This document shows, piece by piece, positions 35,354 to 44,759 of a stretch of DNA of 64,000 bases. Origin of the DNA: Pokkaliibacter sp. MBI-7. GTDB lineage: Bacteria; Pseudomonadota; Gammaproteobacteria; Pseudomonadales; Balneatricaceae. The notes under the pieces were generated by a model. That model saw only the letters and a list, made by a program, of their open reading frames with translations, did not search any database and was not told the DNA's origin. The position numbers and the translations under genes were made by a program. Within the stretch, counting starts at the first letter, position 1. Every line of letters begins with the position of its first letter. The stretch covers positions 620,001-684,000 of the forward strand of contig NZ_JARVTG010000001.1 of NCBI RefSeq assembly GCF_029846635.1. The letters are read 5' to 3'.

Positions 35354-36360
35354 TGCGGTTCGCCACGGGAGTGCATATCTTAGCCGGTATGTTCAGAGAT
35401 ACCTGATTAATGGACCTTGGTCCATTGTTGTCGTCGTACAGGGTTGTACGGTGTATTCCGGTGACGGGATGATCAGGAAACAGTAAAGGGACACTGCAAG
35501 GATCGGAGCCCAAATCCAATCAGCACAATGAAAAATTGGACGTCGCTCAGGAGGAGCTGTAGGTGCCATAGCGGAAGTCCGTCTTCCGTTTTCACTTAAT
35601 CAAGAGGTTCAGAGCTAAAGCTCTGTTTACCATTGTCGGGGTCCGTTTCGGCGGACAAGTCGACCTGTTGTACGACCAACAGTAACCCACGGGGACATGC
35701 AGGGCGGGTAACTGCCTTGTGTGAAGCTCCCCCGGAATGTAACCCTCCCGCAAGGGGCGCTGGCACTTTGTGAGAAGTGGCAGCGGATTCTCGGAGCAGT
35801 ACCGGGTTGAGGGGCTAGGTTGGCTGGTAGGGGAAACGTAAGTGAACTGCTGATAAACGTCGTAATTACTGACAAGCCTAAACTGCTGACAGGCTTGAAC
35901 CAAAAGGTGTGTGGCCGGTTATCTCTGTAAGTGCTAGAGATACGTCGTCATGAGAGCCATCGGCGAAAAGGCAGTCCCTAACCCAGTCGTGTGGTAAGCA
36001 GGGAACGTGGTAAGACCGTATAGCCGCCCTTCGGGGCAGGAGCGCCGTGAGGCAATCTGTTGGCTGTGCGGTTATGGGAGGGTGGAGAAAGCGAAGGCCA
36101 TCCGGTAATAGGATGGATAGGGGTTTTAATGTCACCCCACGGGAAACCGGGCAGACTTCCACTTGGCAGATCGTCGTAAGGCGGCTGTTACCCTCTTACC
36201 TTTGAGACCATTAAACACTTCGGTGAACCCTGAGTTCACCCTACTACACACTCGGCAGACCTTGAGTCTGCCTGTTGCTCTACCCCTGACGGGACAGTTT
36301 TTCCCGTCAGGGAGAATGCTGTCTTCGTTCAGGATCATGGTCTTGAATAAGGAAGGCAGC

Positions 36361-38049
36361 ATGAAAGAACTGACGCGCGAAAGCGTGATGTCTGCGCCTA
36401 CCGGCGGACCGTTGGTGTGGCACGAGGTCGATTGGCAACGTGTGCAACGGAACGTCAGAGGAATGCAGATTCGTATTGCGAAGGCTTGTAAGGAAGGCAA
36501 ATGGCGGAGGGTGAAAGCCCTGCAACGGCTGCTGACCCGCTCACGTTCAGCCAGATTACTGGCGGTGCGGCGAGTGACTGAGAACCAGGGTAAGCGCACG
36601 GCGGGAGTCGACCGCGTACTCTGGGATACGCCCGAAAGTAAACAACTGGCGGCGGAAACGTTGAAACGCCGGGGGTATCGCCCTCTGCCTCTGCGCAGGG
36701 TGTATATCCCCAAGAGTAATGGGAAGGAACGTCCTCTGGGCATCCCCACCATGTATGACCGGGCCATGCAGGCGTTATACCTGCTGGCATTGGCTCCTGT
36801 CGCGGAAACACGGGGCGATCCCAACAGCTACGGCTTCAGGATCGAACGGTCAACTGCGGACGCCATGGGTCAGCTCTTTGTGTGCCTCGCCAAAAAGGCG
36901 TCAGCCCAATGGGTGTTAGAGGCAGACATTAAAGGCTGTTTTGACCATATCAATCACGACTGGCTGGTCCAGCATGTCCCTACGGACAGGCAGGTACTGA
37001 CCAAGTGGTTGAAAGCGGGGGTGGTCCACAAGGGCCAGCTCCAGTCGACAGAGGCAGGAACGCCACAAGGGGGAATTATTTCTCCGACCTTGGCTAATAT
37101 GGCGTTGGACGGTTTGGAACGCGAACTCCAGCAATACTTGGGACGGACCAAATCGGGACGATTCAAGGTTAATGTTGTGCGGTATGCGGATGATTTTGTC
37201 ATCACAGGCGCCTCGAAAGAGGTACTGGAGAACGACATCCGGCCTTGGGTAGAAACATTCCTGCATACGCGGGGATTGCAACTATCCGGGGAAAAGACAC
37301 ATGTCGTCCACATTGACCATGGCTTTGATTTTCTGGGATGGAATTTCCGCAAATACGGCGGCAAGCTCCTGATCAAACCAAGCAAGAAAAACGTGCAAGC
37401 GTTCTATCGCAAGGTCAAGGAAATCATCGACGCCAATAAAACTGCTAAGCAGGAGAATCTGATTCGCCTGCTGAACCCGGTGCTGAAAGGATGGGCTTTG
37501 TACCATCAGCCGGTGGTAGCCAAGGCAACGTTCAGCCGTTTAGACGACCTGATTTTTCAGGCGGTACGAAAATGGGCCAAGCGTCGGCACCCGAACAAGA
37601 ATGCCTTATGGGTCATGGAGAAATACTTCCAGCCCATCGGGGAGCGTTCAAGGGTGTTTGCCGCCACGGTAAAGAATGAGTGGGGCGACAAGTCGGTGGT
37701 GGCGCTGTATGCGCTGGCCAGTACACCGATAGAACGACACAGAAAGATCGCAGGGGACTACAATCCCTTCGATCCCGACATGGAAGCCACAGGTGAGGCG
37801 CTGCGAATGAGTCGGATGCTGAATAAGCTGAAGTATCGTAAGCAGGTTGCCAGTCTGTACACCCAGCAGAAAGGTCGCTGTGCGTTATGCAAGGAACCGG
37901 TTACCAAAGAAACAGGATGGCATGACCATCATATCGTTTACCGCTCACAAGGGGGTGACGACACACTGAGGAATCGGGTACTCTTGCACCCCGTTTGTCA
38001 CGCTCAGCTCCACAGCCGTGGTCTGACAGTAAACAAACCGGCCCATTAA
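36361..38049 (+). CDS. ltrA: Group II intron reverse transcriptase/maturase with HNH endonuclease
   Basis: 562 residues from ATG 36361, preceded by AAGGAAG; upstream in-frame codons belong to the intron RNA. Reverse transcriptase blocks cover about 60-330 (RPLGIPTMYDRAMQAL, YGFRIERSTADAM, TPQGGIISPTLANMAL) with the catalytic RYADDFVI. The maturase (X) domain follows (about 350-470, LNPVLKGWALYHQ). The C-terminus is an HNH nuclease (CALC, then HDHHIVYRSQGG, and LLHPVCHAQLH). The protein assists splicing and retro-homing of its own intron. All catalytic motifs look intact. Confidence 0.95.
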   Translation: MKELTRESVMSAPTGGPLVWHEVDWQRVQRNVRGMQIRIAKACKEGKWRRVKALQRLLTRSRSARLLAVRRVTENQGKRTAGVDRVLWDTPESKQLAAETLKRRGYRPLPLRRVYIPKSNGKERPLGIPTMYDRAMQALYLLALAPVAETRGDPNSYGFRIERSTADAMGQLFVCLAKKASAQWVLEADIKGCFDHINHDWLVQHVPTDRQVLTKWLKAGVVHKGQLQSTEAGTPQGGIISPTLANMALDGLERELQQYLGRTKSGRFKVNVVRYADDFVITGASKEVLENDIRPWVETFLHTRGLQLSGEKTHVVHIDHGFDFLGWNFRKYGGKLLIKPSKKNVQAFYRKVKEIIDANKTAKQENLIRLLNPVLKGWALYHQPVVAKATFSRLDDLIFQAVRKWAKRRHPNKNALWVMEKYFQPIGERSRVFAATVKNEWGDKSVVALYALASTPIERHRKIAGDYNPFDPDMEATGEALRMSRMLNKLKYRKQVASLYTQQKGRCALCKEPVTKETGWHDHHIVYRSQGGDDTLRNRVLLHPVCHAQLHSRGLTVNKPAH

Positions 38050-38071
38050 GTGGGCTTAGTTTAATCTGCTC

Positions 38072-38105
38072 GAGCCGTGTGCGGTGAAAGCCGCACGCAC
38101 GGTTC
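38072..38105 (+). ncRNA. Group II intron domain V
   Basis: A 34-nt hairpin starting GAGCCGTGTGCGG, with a GAAA tetraloop and ending CGCACGGTTC; it has the conserved catalytic AGC-type triad region. Downstream, 38111-38140 folds as domain VI. Confidence 0.93.
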
Positions 38106-38257
38106 TACGGGGGGGATGGCACAGTAATGTGCTGTCCCTACCCTACTTCGGGAAGGGTCTCCATAAATACGCGTGCGCTTTGATTCATAGCAGTATAGAA
38201 CGTGATTTACCCTTCCCTGCTGTTCGTTCCTGACACATGCCGAGCCATCCAAAGATT

Positions 38258-40285
38258 ATGTCTGACGCTACTCGCAAGATTCTTGTCACCAGTGCGCTGC
38301 CCTACGCCAATGGTTCCCTGCATCTGGGCCACCTGCTGGAACAGATCCAAACTGACATCTGGGTTCGCTTCCAGAAACTCCGTGGTCATAACTGCACCTA
38401 CGTCTGTGCGGACGATGCGCATGGCACCGCCATCATGCTCAAGGCTGAGCAAATGGGGATCACACCGGAAGCCCTGATTGACGAGGTGAATGCAGAGCAT
38501 CGCCAGGATACCGCTGACTTTCTGGTGCGCTTCGATAATTACTACTCGACTCATTCGCCCGAGAACAAGCACTACTCAGAGCTGATCTACAATCGCCTGA
38601 AGGCCAAGGGCCATATCGCTGAACGCACTATCGTGCAGGCTTATGACCCGGTGAAGAACCTGTTCCTCGCCGATCGCTTTATCAAAGGCACCTGCCCACG
38701 CTGCAAAGCTGAGGATCAGTACGGTGACAACTGCGAAGCCTGCGGCGCGACCTACACCCCGGCAGAACTGATCAACCCACGCTCAGCCATCTCTGGCGCC
38801 ACGCCGGTGAACAAGGAGTCCACGCACTTCTTCTTCAAGCTGCCTGAGTTTGACGCCTTCCTGAAGGAATGGACGCGTAGCGGCACCCTGCAGAACGAAG
38901 TGGCCAACAAGCTGGCTGAATGGCTGGAAAGCGGCCTGCAGGAGTGGGACATCAGCCGTGATGCGCCCTACTTCGGTTTTGAAATCCCCGGCGAGAAAGA
39001 CAAATTCTTCTACGTCTGGCTGGATGCACCTATCGGTTACATGGCCAGTTTCCAGGACTACTGCAACCGTGAAGGTGTCGACTTCGACGAGTTCTGGAAT
39101 AAGGACTCCAAAGCCGAGCTGTATCACTTCATCGGTAAGGACATCATCAGTTTCCATTCGCTGTTCTGGCCATCCATGCTGCATGCGGCTGACTTCCGTA
39201 CCCCTACAGCAGTCAATGCGCACGGTTTCCTGACCGTTAACGGCAAGAAGATGTCCAAGTCACGCGGCACCTTTATCAAGGCCCGTACTTATCTGGATCA
39301 CCTTGACCCTGAATACCTGCGTTATTACTTCGCGGCCAAGCTGACCTCCAGCGTCGATGACCTCGACCTGAACCTGGAAGACTTCGTACAGCGGGTAAAC
39401 AGTGATCTGGTCGGCAAGGTGGTCAATATTGCCAGCCGCTGTGCAGGCTTTATCAGCAAGAAATTCGATGGCGCACTGGCCGATACCGACGCAGCTCCCG
39501 AGTTGACCGCCGAGTTCCAGGCCGCAGCCGAAACCATCGCTCAGTACTATGAGAAGCGGGAATACGGTCGTGCCATCCGCGACATCATGGCGCTGGCTGA
39601 CAAGGCCAACCAGTACATCGCAGACAAAGCGCCCTGGGTGCTGGCCAAGCAGGAAGGCATGGAAGCGGAAGTGCAGGCCGTCTGCACCGCAGGCATCAAC
39701 CTGTTCCGTCTGCTGATTGTTTACCTCAAGCCGGTGCTGCCGCAGCTGGCCGAACGCTCCGAAGCCTTCCTGCAGGATCAGCTGAACTGGGCCAGTGCTG
39801 AGACACTGCTGTTGGGCAGCCGTATCAGCACCTTCACCGCCCTGCTGACCCGCGTAGAGATGGATAAGGTCAATGCCATGATCGATGCATCCAAAGAAGA
39901 GCAGGCGGCAGCAACTGCACCGGCCGTCAAAGGGCCACTGGCAGAAGAACCCATTGCCGAGACCATCGACATTGCTGACTTTGCCAAGCTGGATCTGCGT
40001 GTAGCCCTGATCGCCAAGGCCGAACACGTTGAAGGCGCAGAAAAACTGCTGCGCCTGACGCTGGATCTGGGCGGCGAAACCCGCAATGTCTTCTCCGGTA
40101 TCAAGTCGGCCTACAAGCCTGAAGATCTGGAAGGCAAACTGACCATCATGATCGCCAACCTGGCTCCCCGGAAGATGAAGTTCGGTCTGTCGGAAGGCAT
40201 GGTGCTGGCGGCAGGCCCCGGCGGTAAGGACATTTGGTTGCTGGAGCCCCATACCGGCGCCCAGCCAGGAATGCGGATCAAGTAA
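38258..40285 (+). CDS. metG: Methionyl-tRNA synthetase
   Basis: 675 residues from ATG 38258 (MSDATRKILVTSALPYANG). HLGH at 22-25 is the HIGH signature and KMSKSRG the KMSKS loop. The CPRC and CEAC pairs form the zinc knuckle. A C-terminal tRNA-binding dimerisation domain (about 570-675, DFAKLDLRVALIAKAEHVEG) is present as in E. coli MetG. It charges tRNA-Met in the cytosol. The upstream group II intron ends only about 110 bp before this start, so it may affect the metG promoter or leader. Confidence 0.97.
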   Translation: MSDATRKILVTSALPYANGSLHLGHLLEQIQTDIWVRFQKLRGHNCTYVCADDAHGTAIMLKAEQMGITPEALIDEVNAEHRQDTADFLVRFDNYYSTHSPENKHYSELIYNRLKAKGHIAERTIVQAYDPVKNLFLADRFIKGTCPRCKAEDQYGDNCEACGATYTPAELINPRSAISGATPVNKESTHFFFKLPEFDAFLKEWTRSGTLQNEVANKLAEWLESGLQEWDISRDAPYFGFEIPGEKDKFFYVWLDAPIGYMASFQDYCNREGVDFDEFWNKDSKAELYHFIGKDIISFHSLFWPSMLHAADFRTPTAVNAHGFLTVNGKKMSKSRGTFIKARTYLDHLDPEYLRYYFAAKLTSSVDDLDLNLEDFVQRVNSDLVGKVVNIASRCAGFISKKFDGALADTDAAPELTAEFQAAAETIAQYYEKREYGRAIRDIMALADKANQYIADKAPWVLAKQEGMEAEVQAVCTAGINLFRLLIVYLKPVLPQLAERSEAFLQDQLNWASAETLLLGSRISTFTALLTRVEMDKVNAMIDASKEEQAAATAPAVKGPLAEEPIAETIDIADFAKLDLRVALIAKAEHVEGAEKLLRLTLDLGGETRNVFSGIKSAYKPEDLEGKLTIMIANLAPRKMKFGLSEGMVLAAGPGGKDIWLLEPHTGAQPGMRIK

Positions 40286-40305
40286 CCGATACGTTCTGCC
40301 ATATA

Positions 40306-40339
40306 CCAAAGCGCTGCAAGTCAGCGCTTTGGCGTTTTT
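40306..40339 (+). terminator. Intrinsic terminator after metG
   Basis: 11-bp perfect stem CCAAAGCGCTG / CAGCGCTTTGG, 5-nt loop, then CGTTTTT. Confidence 0.9.
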
Positions 40340-40746
40340 GATGCCTGAGCCCCTCGCACTAACAGCATATCCGCGTCATGAAAGGCAGCGCCAAGGTATC
40401 CCGTTGTTGACTTACCGTTCAGGCAACAGCAAAAGCCATCATCTAGCAAAGCCAGCTATGGCAAGATGGCCTTTATCAATAATAACCATAAGCGCTATAA
40501 GCGAATGTCTACAGAACGTTTTCTTATAACGTAGTGAGTTTAGTTCTAACTGACGTGCAGCAAATTGGCGCCGCGACAATTAGAATAGCCTGTTCCAAAA
40601 ACCGACATACGATCGCCGATGCTTCGCTGGCTTACCAGACAGGAAACTCAGGCAGGCTCCCACCGTATGACGAATGACCGTGAAGATTAACCTGTTGCGG
40701 CGATATCCGTTCCCAGCCGCATACCCCGGATAAGTGATGCTTAAGA
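40340..40746. other. Gene-free region before the rsx operon
   Basis: About 400 bp without a convincing gene. It should contain the rsxA promoter and a long leader; I see no recognisable operator or riboswitch in it. Confidence 0.5.
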
Positions 40747-41328
40747 ATGTCTGATCTTGCCCTGATCCTCGTCAGCACGATCCTGGTCAACAACTTTGTA
40801 CTGGTGCAGTTCCTCGGTCTGTGCCCGTTCATGGGCGTTTCCAACAAGCTGGAAACCGCCATGGGTATGTCACTGGCCACCACCTTTGTCCTGACCCTGT
40901 CCTCCCTGTGCAGCTATCTGACCTACACCTACATTCTGGCGCCACTGGGTCTGGGCTACCTGAAAACCATCGCCTTTATTCTGGTGATCGCCGTGGTGGT
41001 GCAGTTCACCGAGATGGTGGTGCGTAAAACCAGCCCGGTGCTGTACAAGGTGCTGGGGATCTTCCTGCCACTGATTACCACCAACTGTGCCGTACTCGGT
41101 GTGGCATTACTGAACATCAACAAACAGAACTCACTGGTGGAATCCGTGTTCTACGGCTTCGGTGCTGCAGTGGGCTTCTCTCTGGTATTGATTCTGTTCG
41201 CCGCCATGCGTGAGCGCATCGCCGTGGCAGATGTGCCCCTGCCGTTTCGCGGTGCCGCCATCAGCATGATCACCGCGGGCCTGATTTCACTGGCGTTCCT
41301 TGGCTTTACCGGCCTGGTACAGATCTGA
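40747..41328 (+). CDS. rsxA: Electron transport complex subunit RsxA/RnfA
   Basis: 193 residues, six membrane spans. LGLCPFMG and TTNCAVLG hold the two conserved Cys that, with those of RsxE, bind an iron-sulfur centre in the membrane. First gene of a complete rsxABCDGE operon; the complex couples NADH:ferredoxin electron flow to a sodium or proton gradient. rsxB starts 10 bp later. Confidence 0.96.
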   Translation: MSDLALILVSTILVNNFVLVQFLGLCPFMGVSNKLETAMGMSLATTFVLTLSSLCSYLTYTYILAPLGLGYLKTIAFILVIAVVVQFTEMVVRKTSPVLYKVLGIFLPLITTNCAVLGVALLNINKQNSLVESVFYGFGAAVGFSLVLILFAAMRERIAVADVPLPFRGAAISMITAGLISLAFLGFTGLVQI

Positions 41329-41338
41329 GGAGCACGCC

Positions 41339-41923
41339 ATGAGTCTGATTGTTTATGCCATTATTGCTCTGCTGGGGCTGGCGCTGGTGTTTGGCGCGGT
41401 GCTTGGCTACGCCGCTATTCGATTCAAGGTGGAAGGCAACCCCATCGTCGAGCAGATCGACTCCCTCTTGCCACAAACCCAGTGTGGTCAGTGTGGCTAT
41501 CCCGGCTGCCGTCCTTACGCTGAGGCGATTGCTGGCGGTGATGCCATCAACAAATGCCCACCGGGTGGCCAGTCCACCATCGACTCACTGGCTGATCTGC
41601 TGGGTGTAGAGGCGGTACCACTAGACTCCGAGCACGGTGTGGAGAAGCCTCGCTCCATTGCCTACATCCGTGAAGATGAATGTATAGGCTGTACCAAATG
41701 CATACAGGCCTGTCCGGTCGATGCCATTCTCGGTGCAGCCAAACAGATGCACACAGTCATCAGCAGTGAATGCACCGGTTGTGATCTGTGTGTCGAACCC
41801 TGCCCTGTTGACTGTATAGATATGATCCCCATCGAGACCACTGTGGAAAACTGGTCATGGCCGGCGCCACCAGCCCCCGAACAACTGATCATCACTGATC
41901 GTGGAAGGGGACAGGCGGCATGA
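41339..41923 (+). CDS. rsxB: Electron transport complex iron-sulfur subunit RsxB/RnfB
   Basis: 194 residues from ATG 41339 (GAGGAG 7 nt upstream). It has an N-terminal membrane anchor (LIVYAIIALLGLALVFGAVL). A four-Cys cluster motif (CGQCGYPGC with a later Cys) and two [4Fe-4S] ferredoxin motifs (CIGCTKCIQACP and CTGCDLCVEPCP) follow. It relays electrons between ferredoxin and the membrane part. Its stop overlaps the rsxC start. Confidence 0.96.
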   Translation: MSLIVYAIIALLGLALVFGAVLGYAAIRFKVEGNPIVEQIDSLLPQTQCGQCGYPGCRPYAEAIAGGDAINKCPPGGQSTIDSLADLLGVEAVPLDSEHGVEKPRSIAYIREDECIGCTKCIQACPVDAILGAAKQMHTVISSECTGCDLCVEPCPVDCIDMIPIETTVENWSWPAPPAPEQLIITDRGRGQAA

Positions 41924-44754
41924 ACGCGCCCATGGGACTGAACAGCACTGCACCAGCACAGCAGGTGACCACCGCATTACGTATCTGGGATTTCAACGGT
42001 GGCGTACATCCTCCCGAGAACAAGACCCAGTCGACCACTCTGCCGATTGCGCAGCCTCCGTTACCCTCGCGCCTGATCCTGCCATTGAAGCAGCATGCCG
42101 GAGCGGCGGCTGAACCCATCGTGCAGGTCGGCGACAAAGTGCTCAAAGGTCAGATGCTTGCCGAGCCCTTCGGCCGCGTCAGTGCCGCAGTACACGCTCC
42201 CACCTCGGGCACTATTGTGGCTATTGCGCCTTTTGCCGTACCCCACCCCTCTGGCATGCAGGACCTGTGCATCCATCTGCAACCTGACGGTCAGGACACC
42301 TGGGGTGAGCGCCAGCGGCTGGATGATTACCGCCATGAGTCGCGGGAAACCGTACTGAGCTACCTGCGCAATGCCGGTGTAGCAGGCCTTGGCGGAGCGG
42401 GCTTCCCGACCGATGTGAAGCTCAACACCCCCGACCACCACCCCATCGACACCCTGATTCTGAATGGTGCCGAATGTGAGCCGTACATCACTGCTGACGA
42501 CATGCTGATGCGTGAGCGCGCTGACGAAGTGATTCGTGGCGGCGAGATACTGGCCTGGCTACTGGGCAACCCGAAAATTGTTATCGGTATTGAAGACAAC
42601 AAGCCTGAAGCCATTGCCGCCATGCGCGAAGCGGCCAGTCGTTGCCTGGTGCCGGTTGAGATCGGTGTGGTCCCTACCAAATACCCTTCCGGTGGTGCCA
42701 AGCAGCTGACATACCTGCTGACCGGCAAGGAAGTCCCGAGCTCCGGCCGCTCGTCCGAGATTGGCGTGGTCTGCTGTAACGTCGGTACCGCCGCTGCCGC
42801 CTTTCGCGCAGTTTATCTTGGCGAACCACTGATCAGTCGGGTGACCACCCTGACCGGTCAGGCGCTGCAGCAAGCTCGCAATGTCGACGCGCTGATCGGC
42901 ACCCCAGTTGATGAACTGCTGGCCTTCGCTGGACTGCAGCCTCAGCAGCTGGGCAAACTGGTGATGGGCGGCCCGATGATGGGCTTCCCCCTCAATGACC
43001 TGAGCATCCCGGTTACCAAGCTGACTAACTGCCTGATCGCCTCCACCCCGGCAGAGTTTCCAGCTGCGCCACCCGCTCAGGCGTGCATTCGCTGTGGTCT
43101 TTGTGAACAGGCCTGCCCGGCCGATCTGCTACCGCAGCAACTGTATTGGTTTGCCAAGGCTAAAGAATACGAAAAGGCGCAGCAGTTCAATCTGTTTGAC
43201 TGTATTGAATGCGGTGCCTGTGCGTATGTCTGCCCAAGCTTTATTCCGCTGGTACAGTACTATCGCCATGCCAAGGATGACATCCGCAAGGAAAGTCAGG
43301 AGCAGCAAAAAGCGGAACATGCCCGTCTGCGCTTTGAAGCACGTCAGGCTCGACTGCAACGCGAGCTGGATGAGAAAGAAGCCAAACGCAAGGCCCGTGC
43401 CGAAGAGGCCGCCAAAGCTCAGTCAGCCCGCCAGCAACCTGCAGCGGTGACCGCACCAGCAGCGCCGCCAGCCGCGGTAGAAAGTGACATCAAAGCACTG
43501 AAGACAGCCGCCGCTATCGCGCGCACCAAGGTGAAGAAGGCGGAAAAAGCACTGGCTGCTGCACAGCAGGCAGGCGAGCATACCGCTGAGCTGGAGCAGG
43601 AACTGAACCAGCTGACCGCCGCCAGCCAGGCTGCGGAACAGGCACTGGCTCAGGCCGAGCAGAGTGCTACGGCAGCAGCACCGGTTCAGGCTACTGCTGA
43701 CATCAAGCAACTGAAGATTGATGCTGCCATTACCCGCACCAAAGCGAAGAAAGCCGAGAAAGCACTGGCTGCCGCCCGGGAAAGTGGTGAGGGCGATGTG
43801 GCTCAGCTGGAAGCCGAATGCAATCAGCTGAATGCCATTGCGCAACAGGCCGAGCGCGCCTTGCAGCAGGCTGAGCAGGCACCGGTCGCAGCCGCCCCGG
43901 TACAGCCCGCGGCAGACATCAAACAGCTGAAAATTGATGCCGCCATTACCCGTACCAAAGCGAAAAAAGCCGAGAAAGCACTGGCTGCCGCCCGGGAAAG
44001 TGGGGAAGGTGATATGGCTCAGCTGGAAGCCGACTTCAATCAGCTGAATGCCATTGCGCAACAGGCAGAGCAAGCCTTGCGGCAGGCAGAACAGGCACCG
44101 GTCGCAGCCGCCCCGGTACAGCCCGCGGCAGACATCAAACAGCTGAAAATTGATGCCGCCATTACCCGTACCAAAGCGAAAAAAGCCGAGAAAGCACTGG
44201 CTGCCGCCCGGGAAAGTGGTGAAGGTGATATGGCTCAGCTGGAAGCCGACTTCAATCAGCTGAACCATGTCGCACAACAGGCAGAAAAGGCATTACAACA
44301 GGCGGAGTCGGGAGCAACAGCGACTGAAGCTGCCACTGTTGCGGTCAAGGATCTCAAGACCCTGAAAACGGAAGCGGCTGTTGCCCGTACCAAGCTGAAG
44401 AAGGCTGAGCAGGCATTAAAGAATGCCGAAGAAAAAGGCCTGGATGGCTGCGAGCCACTGCGCGATACCGTCAGGCAGTTGCAGCAGAAAGCCGACGAAG
44501 CCCAGCAGGCTCTGGAACAGGCGGAAAGCGGCAGTACGACGGCCGACGTGCCTGTGCCTGCTGCACCTGCCGCCGATATCAAACAGCTGAAGATCAATGC
44601 CGCAATGGCCAATGCTGCGCTGAAAAAAGCCGAGCGGGCCTTGAGTCAGGCTGAAGCAGAAGGGGGCGACATCAGCACCCTGCAGGCGGCCGTTGAACAG
44701 GCCAAAGTACAGGCAGAACAGGCCAGTCAGGCACTGACTGCTGCACAGGGTTGA
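41920..44754 (+). CDS. rsxC: Electron transport complex subunit RsxC/RnfC with extended repeat tail
   Basis: 944 residues, longer than E. coli RsxC (about 740). The NADH/FMN domain includes GLGGAGFPTDVKL and NGAECEPYITADD. Two [4Fe-4S] motifs are CIRCGLCEQACP (near 389) and CIECGACAYVCP (near 428). From about residue 520 to the end the protein is an Ala/Glu/Lys/Gln-rich coiled coil made of six ~72-residue repeats. It oxidises NADH at the cytoplasmic face. The tail is common in gammaproteobacterial RnfC but is expanded here by near-identical copies. Confidence 0.95.
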   Translation: MNAPMGLNSTAPAQQVTTALRIWDFNGGVHPPENKTQSTTLPIAQPPLPSRLILPLKQHAGAAAEPIVQVGDKVLKGQMLAEPFGRVSAAVHAPTSGTIVAIAPFAVPHPSGMQDLCIHLQPDGQDTWGERQRLDDYRHESRETVLSYLRNAGVAGLGGAGFPTDVKLNTPDHHPIDTLILNGAECEPYITADDMLMRERADEVIRGGEILAWLLGNPKIVIGIEDNKPEAIAAMREAASRCLVPVEIGVVPTKYPSGGAKQLTYLLTGKEVPSSGRSSEIGVVCCNVGTAAAAFRAVYLGEPLISRVTTLTGQALQQARNVDALIGTPVDELLAFAGLQPQQLGKLVMGGPMMGFPLNDLSIPVTKLTNCLIASTPAEFPAAPPAQACIRCGLCEQACPADLLPQQLYWFAKAKEYEKAQQFNLFDCIECGACAYVCPSFIPLVQYYRHAKDDIRKESQEQQKAEHARLRFEARQARLQRELDEKEAKRKARAEEAAKAQSARQQPAAVTAPAAPPAAVESDIKALKTAAAIARTKVKKAEKALAAAQQAGEHTAELEQELNQLTAASQAAEQALAQAEQSATAAAPVQATADIKQLKIDAAITRTKAKKAEKALAAARESGEGDVAQLEAECNQLNAIAQQAERALQQAEQAPVAAAPVQPAADIKQLKIDAAITRTKAKKAEKALAAARESGEGDMAQLEADFNQLNAIAQQAEQALRQAEQAPVAAAPVQPAADIKQLKIDAAITRTKAKKAEKALAAARESGEGDMAQLEADFNQLNHVAQQAEKALQQAESGATATEAATVAVKDLKTLKTEAAVARTKLKKAEQALKNAEEKGLDGCEPLRDTVRQLQQKADEAQQALEQAESGSTTADVPVPAAPAADIKQLKINAAMANAALKKAERALSQAEAEGGDISTLQAAVEQAKVQAEQASQALTAAQG
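43483..44751 (+). repeat. Six ~72-residue coiled-coil repeats in RsxC (216-bp DNA period)
   Basis: Each unit begins (A)DIKQLK and contains KKAEKALAAA and a Gln/Ala-rich helix. Units 3 and 4 (from about 43911 and 44127) are almost identical in DNA, showing recent tandem duplication; units 1, 5 and 6 are diverged. Confidence 0.9.
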
Positions 44755-44759
44755 GAGAC

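Larger units (their letters stand above)
34857..35562. other. Gene-free, hairpin-rich region with two structured repeats
   Basis: About 700 bp with no convincing gene. It holds a series of short perfect hairpins: 35002-35018 (GACACG), 35055-35069 (CAGCTC), 35262-35280 (CCATCCT), 35411-35424 (TGGACC) and 35435-35450 (CGTACA), plus the two 71-bp repeats listed separately. It lies between the divergent REC-HDOD gene and the group II intron. Confidence 0.6.
35563..38146 (+). mobile_element. Group II intron with encoded reverse transcriptase/maturase
   Basis: The 3' end is firm: domain V at 38072-38105, then a domain VI-like hairpin and a CCTACCCTAC-type end near 38140-38146. The 5' part (about 35640-36300) carries long structured RNA typical of domains I-III, with no coding capacity. 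The 5' border is tentatively the GTGCC at 35563; this is a best guess from the GTGYG-like consensus and length (about 2.6 kb). The intron-encoded protein lies at 36361-38049 in domain IV. It is inserted upstream of metG, not inside a recognisable gene. Confidence 0.8.

Noticed and set aside
35110..35406. Short frames with repeated peptides across the structured repeats
   Set aside because: The repeated peptides appear in several frames and both strands, and the base changes keep hairpin pairs rather than codons.
43423..44277. Repetitive 284-residue minus-strand frame within rsxC
   Set aside because: Mirror of the RsxC repeat tail; the plus-strand frame is the conserved one.
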